A DNA stretch of 55,001 nt from a virus, in the IMG/VR virus record IMGVR_UViG_3300024288_000002, positions 1 to 55,001 of that record; one strand, 5' to 3'. Positions 7,676 to 14,649 of the stretch are shown piece by piece. The notes under the pieces were generated by a model. It did no database searches. It was not told the origin of the DNA and saw only the letters and a list, made by a program, of their open reading frames with translations. The translations under genes and the position numbers were made by a program. How positions within the stretch are numbered: position 1 is the stretch's first letter; the number at the start of each line of letters is the position of its first letter.

Positions 7676-8839
7676 ATGGATAAGCACTTCGGTTGGTGGG
7701 TTGACTTAGAGAAAGTCACCCTGAGTGATACTACCGCGGGTGCGTCCAGCTGGGTCCACGCCCTACCACTCGGTAAGTATCAGCACCCGCTTCACGGTGA
7801 ACTGAACTTCGACATCGCCAAGCTTACGGCTCTGGCATCGAGTGTGAAGACGAAGGCACGTGGTATAGACCCTGACATCGACTACGACCACAAGGCGGAC
7901 CCTGCTAAGGGCAACCAAGCGGCGGGGTGGGTGAAGGACGCTGAAGTTCGTACTGATGGTTTGTACCTCAGTGTGGACTGGACGAAAGACGCAGCATCGG
8001 ACATCAAGGAGAAGAAGTACCGTTACTTCTCCGCCGAGTTCGTAGACGAATGGAAAGACCCTCAGGGCGCAAGTCACAAGGATGTTCTCTTTGGCGGAGG
8101 TCTTACCAACCGACCGTACATGAAGAACCTCTTGCCAGTGAACCTGTCGGACCTCATCATCTCAGAACCACCCCGAAACCAACCACCCACGGAGGCAGAA
8201 GTGGATCTGAAGAAGCTCGCAGAGCTTCTTGGTCTGCCCGCGACTTCGACCGAAGAGCAGGTACTCGCCAAGCTGGGTGAGATGGCCTCGGGCGTCGTCA
8301 AGTTGACGGAAGACAACAAGAAGCTCGCCGACGAGATCGAGAAGCTCAAGAAGGACCCGACGGAGGGTCTGGACCCGGAGCTCATGCGGCTGGTCGAAGC
8401 AAGTCCCGCGTTCTCCAAGATGTTCGCGGACATGCAGGAGAAGGACAAGAAGCTCACCGAGATGCAGACCGCTATGCGGCTGACCGAGGTGAACTCCCAG
8501 CTCGGCGAATTGCAGCGCGGGAAGATGTTCGCTCTGGCTCCCGTCGTCAAGGAAGACGTTCGGAACATCCTGCTCAAGTCGACTTCTGAGGCCGGTGAGC
8601 AGCTGTTCAAGTTCCTCGCGAAGGTCATGGACGGTACGGCGATGGTCGACCTGTCCGAGCGCGGTCATGCAGGTCGTCGACTCGACGAGGCGGACATCAC
8701 CAAGCGGTTCAACGACATGGTCACGCAGCACATGCAGACCAAGAAGTCGAACTACGGCGAAGCCGTTGAAGCCATCGCGCGTGAGAACCCGCAGATGTTC
8801 AACGACTACCGCGAAGCGTCCTACCAGTTCAAGGCATAA
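7676..8839 (+). CDS. Mu I-like head maturation protease/scaffold
   Basis: A 387-residue protein. Residues 1-160 match the Mu I-like protease domain: LGKYQHPLHGELNFD, then PDIDYDHKADPAKGNQAAGW, RYFSAEFVDEW and GGGLTNRPYMKNL. From about residue 180 onward it is charged and helical (EDNKKLADEIEKLKKDP and similar), the scaffolding part usually removed when the capsid matures. It has its own promoter and a GAGGAGG ribosome site, and immediately precedes the decoration and capsid genes, the standard order. Confidence 0.85.
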   Translation: MDKHFGWWVDLEKVTLSDTTAGASSWVHALPLGKYQHPLHGELNFDIAKLTALASSVKTKARGIDPDIDYDHKADPAKGNQAAGWVKDAEVRTDGLYLSVDWTKDAASDIKEKKYRYFSAEFVDEWKDPQGASHKDVLFGGGLTNRPYMKNLLPVNLSDLIISEPPRNQPPTEAEVDLKKLAELLGLPATSTEEQVLAKLGEMASGVVKLTEDNKKLADEIEKLKKDPTEGLDPELMRLVEASPAFSKMFADMQEKDKKLTEMQTAMRLTEVNSQLGELQRGKMFALAPVVKEDVRNILLKSTSEAGEQLFKFLAKVMDGTAMVDLSERGHAGRRLDEADITKRFNDMVTQHMQTKKSNYGEAVEAIARENPQMFNDYREASYQFKA

Positions 8840-8855
8840 GGGGAGGTGAACTAGA

Positions 8856-9305
8856 ATGGCTGGATCAAACTACGTACTCGACAAGGGCTTCGATGTCCTG
8901 TCGACCTACAACTCCTCGGCCACAACGGGTGTAACGGCTTACCGTTGTGTAGCAGTGAATAGCACGACCGGTAAGATCGACCTGAATGCCACCTCTACTG
9001 TAATGAGCATCGGTGTCGTTCAGGAGAACGTCGACGCGACGAAGGTCGTGCAGGGCAAGGCCGTAGTCGATGTTCGACTGCTAGGCATTACCAAGGTTCG
9101 TGTGTCAGACACCCCTGGTACAATCGTCCTCGGGTCGAGAGTAGCGGCTAGCGGTACTTCGACGAACTCCGGCGGCGTGAAGTTGGCCGTCACAACCAAT
9201 GCGGTCCTCGGCATCGTGGTTGGTCCCGTGCCAATCGGTACACCTGCCGCTGGCGACCTCATCGATGTGCTGTTGACGCCTGGTGCCGTCGCAGTCCTAA
9301 CGTAA
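8856..9305 (+). CDS. capsid decoration/stabilisation protein (DUF2190-like)
   Basis: A 149-residue protein rich in Val, Gly and Thr with the pattern TGVTAYRCVAVNSTTGKIDL, MSIGVVQENVDATK and VQGKAVVDVRLLGITKVRVS. This resembles small trimeric decoration proteins that cap capsid threefold axes. It lies between the protease and the major capsid gene, as such proteins usually do. GGGGAGGTG precedes the ATG. Base composition is higher in G+C than the early genes, consistent with high expression. Confidence 0.75.
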   Translation: MAGSNYVLDKGFDVLSTYNSSATTGVTAYRCVAVNSTTGKIDLNATSTVMSIGVVQENVDATKVVQGKAVVDVRLLGITKVRVSDTPGTIVLGSRVAASGTSTNSGGVKLAVTTNAVLGIVVGPVPIGTPAAGDLIDVLLTPGAVAVLT

Positions 9306-9327
9306 TCTGAAGGGAGTGAAATAACCA

Positions 9328-10320
9328 ATGCCCGTTTACAACCCGACAGGTTCCGTTAACGTCCACATTGATCAGATCCTGACCCAGATCAGTGTCGGAT
9401 GGCCCAACAACGGACTCGTAGGTGAGCAGCTCTTTCCTACCGTCAACGTTCAGAAGCAGTCGGACAAGTACTACGTCTTCGGCCGTGAAGGTTGGAGCGT
9501 TCAGAACGATGTGCGTGCTCCGGGCGCCGAGGCGAACGAGATTCCTGGTCTCACGCTGTCGACTGACACGTACTATGCACAGGAGCACTCGCTTCAGATT
9601 CCGGTAACGGATGAAGAGCGTTGGAACGCTGATAGTCCTCTGGCGCCGGACCGTGATGGTGCTGAGCTCGTGACCTCCAAGATCTGGTTGGGTCGCGAGA
9701 AGGCGATGCAGCTGTTGGCGACCACCGCTGCGAACTACGCATCGACTAACACCATCACGCTCTCCGGCACGAGTCAGTTCAACGACTACATCAACTCGGA
9801 CCCGATCTCGGTGCTCCGTGTTGGCAAGTCGGCTGTACACTCGCGCATCTTCCAAGCGCCGAACCTCATGGTGATTCCCTACCAGGTCATGACGATCCTG
9901 GAAGACCACCCGGACTTCATCGAGCGCATCAAGTACTCGGAGCGCGGCATCGTCTCCTCGGACTTGATCGGCGCGGTGCTCGGCATCGACAAGATCATCA
10001 TCCCAGGCGTCGGCATCGACAGCGCCGCTCTCGGCCAGGCTCCGTCGCTGAGCTACCTCTGGGGTAAGGATGTTCTACTGGCGTGGGTTCCTCCGCGCGC
10101 CGGCCTGAAGATCCCTGCCTTCGCGTACGAGTTCGGATGGGTCGGCAACCCTGGTGGGTCTCTTCAGTACGTCGACCGTTGGCGTGAAGAGAAGCGGAAG
10201 TCAGACCTTGTTCGGGTCTGCCGCTACTACGACCTGAAGCTGGTAGCCCAGGGCGACCCGGGCACAGCCGATGCCGGCAAGGCCATTGCTGGCTACCTGA
10301 TCAAAGCCGCTGTGGCGTAA
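9328..10320 (+). CDS. major capsid protein
   Basis: A 330-residue protein directly after protease and decoration genes, the canonical place for the shell protein. LVGEQLFPTVNVQKQSDKYY, then APGAEANEIPGL, TYYAQEHSLQIPVTDEERWN and RVGKSAVHSRIFQAPNLMVI fit capsid proteins of the HK97-fold class found with Mu-like protease modules. Late in the sequence, DVLLAWVPPRAGLKIPAFAYEF and RVCRYYDLKLVAQ are typical end segments. There is no obvious N-terminal delta domain, as scaffolding is supplied by the protease gene. Confidence 0.9.
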   Translation: MPVYNPTGSVNVHIDQILTQISVGWPNNGLVGEQLFPTVNVQKQSDKYYVFGREGWSVQNDVRAPGAEANEIPGLTLSTDTYYAQEHSLQIPVTDEERWNADSPLAPDRDGAELVTSKIWLGREKAMQLLATTAANYASTNTITLSGTSQFNDYINSDPISVLRVGKSAVHSRIFQAPNLMVIPYQVMTILEDHPDFIERIKYSERGIVSSDLIGAVLGIDKIIIPGVGIDSAALGQAPSLSYLWGKDVLLAWVPPRAGLKIPAFAYEFGWVGNPGGSLQYVDRWREEKRKSDLVRVCRYYDLKLVAQGDPGTADAGKAIAGYLIKAAVA

Positions 10321-10332
10321 GGGAGGTGTGAG

Positions 10333-10641
10333 ATGGCATCACAGTACTACGCACTATCGAAGATCCTTCATGGTCAGGGCGCCGCTGGCGAGTTGGTGTT
10401 TGAGGTCGGCGACCAGGTCAAGGGTCTGAACAAGGACGCCATGATCTCGTTGTGGAACGCGGGCGTTCTGACCGAGCGCGACCCTAACCAAGCACCCCCG
10501 GACGATCGCGACGATCGGATCAAGGCGTTGGAGAAGGAGCTCGCGGACCTCAAGGCCTCGCAGACCGCGCCAATTCTGCCTGAGGGCGAAAGCCCTGCAG
10601 CAGAAGCGGCCGATGATCCGGCTGCTGAGCCTGTAGCCTAG
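10333..10641 (+). CDS. small head protein of unknown family
   Basis: A 102-residue protein between the capsid and connector genes. Residues 1-50 form a small beta-rich domain (LVFEVGDQVKGLNKDAMISL); residues 55-75 are a charged helix (DRIKALEKELADLKASQ); the tail is Ala/Glu/Pro-rich and probably disordered. GGGAGGTGTGAG precedes the ATG. Proteins of this position and shape are common in head modules without a settled function. A capsid-associated or connector accessory role is inferred. Confidence 0.5.
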   Translation: MASQYYALSKILHGQGAAGELVFEVGDQVKGLNKDAMISLWNAGVLTERDPNQAPPDDRDDRIKALEKELADLKASQTAPILPEGESPAAEAADDPAAEPVA

Positions 10642-10665
10642 TAGCAACGTGAGGAGGGTGGAGAT

Positions 10666-11109
10666 ATGTCTCGTATTACTGTGGCGGAAGCCAAGGCATG
10701 GGCAGACGGTACGAAGCTGACTATCTCCACCCTAGACGCGGATCTACTTGACCACCTCGAAGAAGAAACTATTCGCCAGCTTACGGGCTTCGATGCTACG
10801 ACGTGGGTAGATGCGACGACCACTCCTAAGCTCGTACGAACGATCATTGCCAAGCTGTATGTAGCGTGGCTCTATGATCGGCAGTACTCAGAAGACATTG
10901 ACCAAGGTAGTAACTACGCTGATCGCCTGAAGACGAATGCTAACAACCTCATCGCAGGCTTGATCGCAGGTACCATCGAGCTTCCGGGTGTCCTTGACGT
11001 GTCGGGATCACCTACCTTCTATCCAACCGATGCATCGTCGGCTATGACTGCGACGACTGACGATCCCTCCCTCGGGCCTGCCGCATTCTCGATGGGGATG
11101 CGCTTCTAA
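10666..11109 (+). CDS. head-tail connector (adaptor), Mu gp36/DUF1320-like
   Basis: A 147-residue, mainly helical protein. ITVAEAKAWADGTKLTISTLD and DLLDHLEEETIRQLTGF followed by LVRTIIAKLYVAWLYDRQY resemble the adaptor ring that sits beneath the portal. Position after the capsid gene and before the gpG-like gene is as expected. The C-terminal 40 residues are loop-rich (SPTFYPTDASSAMTATTDD), which fits an arm inserted between subunits. The ribosome site is GAGGAGGGTGGAG. Confidence 0.65.
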   Translation: MSRITVAEAKAWADGTKLTISTLDADLLDHLEEETIRQLTGFDATTWVDATTTPKLVRTIIAKLYVAWLYDRQYSEDIDQGSNYADRLKTNANNLIAGLIAGTIELPGVLDVSGSPTFYPTDASSAMTATTDDPSLGPAAFSMGMRF

Positions 11110-11119
11110 GGAGGGTACT

Positions 11120-11809
11120 GTGACACTTCCCCGCGAGCCCATTCAGAATACGCCTCTTAGGCTTTCGGAGATCAAGCGAGCCATTTATGGTGGCCTAAGA
11201 TTCGATCGGGTCTTGTATGCGGGTTGGTCATTTCAACCCTCTCCCGGCATCGTCGCTAAGGACATTGATCGTCTAGGTATAGACATCCGCTCCTTCAAAG
11301 AGCCTCTCATTAAAGCCATCCGTCTAGTCATGATGCCATCTATTCGAAAGAACTTCGAGATGGGTGGACGTCCTGAGCCCGGGTGGCCGCCTCTTGCCGA
11401 GTACACAGTCAAAGTTCGTGGTGAGGCTTGGCCCATCCTCGTACGCTCTGGCGCCCTGAAGAAGGTAGCGACGAGCTTCTCGATCTGGACCATTGGTCAG
11501 ACTACGGCTTCGATTCGAGAACTACCTTCCAAAGTCTGGTATGGTAATCTTCACCAGGCTGGCTACGGTAGCATTGGACAAATTGCACGTAAGGAACTTG
11601 GCCCTCGAGCAACGCCTCAGGACATTCAAGATCGTGCAATGCAGTTGTTCCTAGGTGCTCGACCGGCCCACCAGCAGTCCAAGATCGTAATCCCACAGCG
11701 GGAGTTTGCCGTATTCCAAGATGAGGACATGGAAAAGATCCAGGAGATCTTCATCGATTGGGTTGAGCAACGTGCTGACAGAGTCGGAAGGACGTGGAAC
11801 TTGCTATGA
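11120..11809 (+). CDS. virion morphogenesis protein, Mu gpG-like tail completion protein
   Basis: A 229-residue protein with GTG start behind AAGGAGGGTACT. The family's signature is seen in RKNFEMGGRPEPGWPPLAEY followed by VRGEAWPILVRSGALKKVAT and YGNLHQAGYG, which place it with Mu gpG/PF05069-type proteins. These join head to tail or complete the tail end. It ends overlapping the next start by ATGA. Confidence 0.75.
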   Translation: MTLPREPIQNTPLRLSEIKRAIYGGLRFDRVLYAGWSFQPSPGIVAKDIDRLGIDIRSFKEPLIKAIRLVMMPSIRKNFEMGGRPEPGWPPLAEYTVKVRGEAWPILVRSGALKKVATSFSIWTIGQTTASIRELPSKVWYGNLHQAGYGSIGQIARKELGPRATPQDIQDRAMQLFLGARPAHQQSKIVIPQREFAVFQDEDMEKIQEIFIDWVEQRADRVGRTWNLL

Positions 11810-12276
11810 CAGGTCCTTACGGCTACACTTCCGATCCGACAGTTATCACGCAGCTCATCCTCGACAAAATCGAAGCTGCCAAAGCTACATTTCGCATTCC
11901 TGTGATTGACACGTACTACGGAGATCAGGATCGTATCCTACACACGCCTTCCATATGTGTCGAGACAGGTGAGAAGCAGCGAGCACTGCATGGCACTGTT
12001 ATGACCGAGAATGAGTTCCTAGTCTACATCTTGGTGTACCATAACAAGGTGCAAGGCAATGAACTCACTCGTAAAGAGTGTGACATGATAGGGTACGACG
12101 TCGAGATGCTGCTACACCAAGACCTGCAACTAAAGAATGGTGGAACAGTTGCTAACGTGATTCACGGGTATGTACAGTCGCACGAGTCGGGCTACACATT
12201 CAAGCAGAACACGATGTACAGGTCAGCACGATTGACTTGGCACGGTCTGAACAAAACGTCGCTGCCGGTTGCATAG
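11806..12276 (+). CDS. tail terminator-like protein
   Basis: A 156-residue protein whose ATG overlaps the previous stop (ATGA). The order gpG-like, this gene, small gene, major tail protein matches tail terminators, which cap the tail tube and dock with the connector. Segments such as RILHTPSICVETGEKQRALHG and NEFLVYILVYHNKVQGNE show an alternating alpha/beta pattern consistent with that fold. A GTG 12 bases upstream is possible. Assignment is mainly positional. Confidence 0.6.
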   Translation: MTGPYGYTSDPTVITQLILDKIEAAKATFRIPVIDTYYGDQDRILHTPSICVETGEKQRALHGTVMTENEFLVYILVYHNKVQGNELTRKECDMIGYDVEMLLHQDLQLKNGGTVANVIHGYVQSHESGYTFKQNTMYRSARLTWHGLNKTSLPVA

Positions 12277-12288
12277 ACAAGGAGTGCC

Positions 12289-12525
12289 ATGACTGCAGTG
12301 AGGGTACAGTTCGAGGTGACGTCAGAGCACCCTTGCCAGATTCCAATCATCGGCGAGTTCGCTGCTGGCGAGACCAAGGTGATCGACGACTACACACTCG
12401 AGCTGTTCGAGGTGAACTACGGATACAAGCTTGGAGCCAGTTCCTTCGCTCGCAGCATAACCTGCGTGGCACGTGTGATCGAGGACTCCGAGCCTGTGAA
12501 GGATGAGGAGGTAACAAATGCCTAA
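12289..12525 (+). CDS. small tail protein of unknown family
   Basis: A 78-residue protein (MTAVRVQFEVTSEHPCQIPI at its start) that overlaps the major tail protein start by 8 bases. It is beta-rich in the middle and acidic at the end (EDSEPVKDEEV). The tight overlap suggests co-expression with the tail tube; its function is unknown. Confidence 0.5.
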   Translation: MTAVRVQFEVTSEHPCQIPIIGEFAAGETKVIDDYTLELFEVNYGYKLGASSFARSITCVARVIEDSEPVKDEEVTNA

Positions 12526-13780
12526 CCCGGGTATTGGTGCTAGCGGACAAGTAGGCATCGCCGCCGAAGTCCTAGTTCCGCCAGTCCTAGCAGGGTCTCC
12601 TGTCGCTGGTGGTGCTCTCACGGCTGGTACGTACAAGTACTACGTCACGGCGATCAACGCCAATGGTGAGACAAGCATTAGCAACGAGGTCACCGTCACT
12701 ACCGCAGCCGGCAACCTTACTGCTGCCATGACTTGGGGCGCAGTGACAGGTGCAACGGGATACAAGATCTATCGCACAGCTGCTGCGGGTGCTACTGGCA
12801 CTGAGCTCTTGCTTGCGACACTCGGCCTCGTTCTCCTGTACAACGATGCGGCAGTCGGAGCTCCAGCAGGAGCCCTTCCAACGATCAACACCGCAGCGAA
12901 TGGTGGTGTGTACGCTGCACCAACCAAGTTCTTCCCAATCAACAACGAGTCGCTCAAGTTCCAGCAGAACACCCAGTGGCGTCGGCCGATTCGCAAGACG
13001 GCTGACATCGTAGGAGCTGTTCCTGGTGACGTCCACATCGAGGGCGACATCGAGATGGAAGCTCTCGAGGACGTCGTACCGTGGTTCCTGTACTCGAGTC
13101 GTACGGCCGTAGTGAAGTCGGTTACGGGTCCAAACTACACGTACGTCTTTACACCCACAGCGGCGGCCATTCCAGTGCGCACGCTGAGTATCACGGTAGA
13201 GCGCAACGCCGTTATCTTCGGGTACGTCGGATGTGTCGTAACTAGCTACAAGTTTACTGTCTCGAATGGCATGCTGATGTTTACCGTCAGCATTGTAGGT
13301 CGGGACGAAGCCACGCAGTCACTGCCTACTCCTTCGTTCACTACCACGACGCCGTTCGGTGCTGGCAACTACAGCATGGAGATCCCGACTGCAACACAGG
13401 TCTTCGACATCGACACCTTCGACTGGTCTTGTGACGACAACGGGACGCCGCAGTACCGTATGAAGAACACGGGACGTGGTGCGCAGTTCATCAACTTCGG
13501 CGAGCGCGCGTTAGCTATTACATGTGACCGTGACTTCCTCGACCGGACTGACTACGACGCCTTCAAGGCACTGACGGCGCAGGCAGTAACGTTCACGGCC
13601 ACTAAGGGTGTCAACAACCTGATCACGCTTCTCACATCCGTTTCTATCAAGGACACATACGAACTCGGTCTCAGCGGCGAGGGTGATCTGATCCGAGCTC
13701 ACATCGCTTACCAGCTGGCGATCGACGGCGGCGGTATCTCATACCAGATCACGATCAAGAACCAAGAAAACGTGTTGTAA
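12518..13780 (+). CDS. major tail (tube) protein with N-terminal Ig-like domain
   Basis: A 420-residue protein. Residues about 25-130 form an Ig/FN3-like domain (LTAGTYKYYVTAINANGETS, YKIYRTAA) homologous to the domain in the virion protein at 481-1020. The rest (for example VPGDVHIEGDIEMEALEDVV and FTVSNGMLMFTVSIVGRDEA) fits a tube protein. Tail proteins often carry such surface-exposed Ig domains, but usually at the C-terminus, so an N-terminal position is less common. It immediately precedes the tail chaperone and tape measure genes. The ribosome site is GGATGAGGAGG. Confidence 0.85.
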   Translation: MPNPGIGASGQVGIAAEVLVPPVLAGSPVAGGALTAGTYKYYVTAINANGETSISNEVTVTTAAGNLTAAMTWGAVTGATGYKIYRTAAAGATGTELLLATLGLVLLYNDAAVGAPAGALPTINTAANGGVYAAPTKFFPINNESLKFQQNTQWRRPIRKTADIVGAVPGDVHIEGDIEMEALEDVVPWFLYSSRTAVVKSVTGPNYTYVFTPTAAAIPVRTLSITVERNAVIFGYVGCVVTSYKFTVSNGMLMFTVSIVGRDEATQSLPTPSFTTTTPFGAGNYSMEIPTATQVFDIDTFDWSCDDNGTPQYRMKNTGRGAQFINFGERALAITCDRDFLDRTDYDAFKALTAQAVTFTATKGVNNLITLLTSVSIKDTYELGLSGEGDLIRAHIAYQLAIDGGGISYQITIKNQENVL

Positions 13781-13969
13781 GGAAACCAGAGACAGTAGAA
13801 AAGACAATCGAGATAGCATAAGAGACGAGATGAATCGATGGATTACGTAGAAGGAGTACGTGATTCGTCTAACACACGTCTATTAGCTTTTGTTCGGAAA
13901 TTGGTTAAAGCCGCCCTGTGGGTATTGATTCACATGCTCCGGCTGACCACGTCATTACTGGAGGGTGAG
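13781..13969 (+). other. 189-base gap before the tail chaperone genes
   Basis: No convincing separate gene. It contains a CGCCCTGTGGG element (13912-13922), flanked by short inverted repeats (AGCCG with CGGCT; TGTG with CACA) that could fold around it. An in-frame extension of the next gene to 13838 exists, but the ribosome site GGAGGG sits just before the ATG at 13970. Confidence 0.5.
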
Positions 13970-14416
13970 ATGGCAAGGGCAACGGTTGCAAAAACGACGG
14001 AGAAATTCCCACTGACTACCATCGAGGCTACGGAGCAAGATCCGGAAGGTGGTTGGGTGGAGCTCCGTCGTTTAGCTTATGGCGAGAAGCTTCAGAAGGA
14101 CGCCGAAGCGATGAAGATGCGCTTCGCAATGGACGACGCTCGGAGTGGAAGTAAAGGCATCGATGCGGAGGTGTCCTTGATCAGCGAGTTCGTAACGCTG
14201 GCCGAGTTTGCCAAGTGCATCGTGGCTCATAACCTCACGGGTCCAATCGATCCGAACGACGATACTAAGGGAGAACGTCCGCTCGACTTCCGTAAGCCAG
14301 AAGACGTTCGGGCATTGGACCCTCGAGTCGGCGACGAGATCTCAACCCTGATCGGCGAGCTCAACGACTTCGAGAAGGCCGTAAGAACTAACATCATGGA
14401 TGCCTCGGGAAAATAA
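13970..14416 (+). CDS. tail assembly chaperone, gpG-like
   Basis: A 148-residue acidic, helical protein (PLTTIEATEQDPEGGWVELR; FVTLAEFAKCIVAHNL) between the major tail protein and the tape measure, where tail chaperones lie in long-tailed phages. They wrap the tape measure protein during tail assembly. The last codons contain the slippery heptamer GGGAAAA, giving a longer fusion product with the next frame. The ATG at 13970 follows GGAGGG. Confidence 0.85.
   Translation: MARATVAKTTEKFPLTTIEATEQDPEGGWVELRRLAYGEKLQKDAEAMKMRFAMDDARSGSKGIDAEVSLISEFVTLAEFAKCIVAHNLTGPIDPNDDTKGERPLDFRKPEDVRALDPRVGDEISTLIGELNDFEKAVRTNIMDASGK
14407..14413 (+). other. programmed -1 ribosomal frameshift site
   Basis: GGGAAAA in the correct register (G GGA AAA) just before the TAA stop at 14414. 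Slipping back one base enters the frame of 14458-14649 with no stop in between. The layout matches the gpG/gpGT frameshift of long-tailed phages. Confidence 0.85.
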
Positions 14417-14649
14417 TTAGGCCTGGTCTAGCCTGGCGGCTAAGGGCATCAATCGTTATGGATCGTCCATCTGACGAAGAAGTTGTACAGGTCCTAGCGG
14501 TGGTGCGAACGTGTCAAAGCATGAAGGTGCTTCCACGTGCAGGAGGGCTACTAGACCAGGACGCATATTTCGTTCTCCTGCTTCAATTGGTTCTAGCGGC
14601 TGACTCAGAAAGAGCGGCGCTTGACAAGGCTAGGCAGAAGGCGGCGTAA
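14414..14649 (+). CDS. tail assembly chaperone, frameshift extension (gpGT-like T domain)
   Basis: This frame is read after the -1 slip at 14407-14413 and adds about 78 residues to the upstream chaperone (226 residues in total). It continues through MDRPSDEEVVQVLAVVRTCQ and a helical end (AADSERAALDKARQKAA). An internal ATG at 14458 has no good ribosome site, which supports expression by frameshifting. It ends overlapping the tape measure start (TAATG). Confidence 0.8.

Noticed and set aside
13838-13969. Longer start for the tail chaperone at 13838
   Set aside because: The extension has no ribosome site and contains the CGCCCTGTGGG element; the ATG at 13970 has GGAGGG at proper distance.
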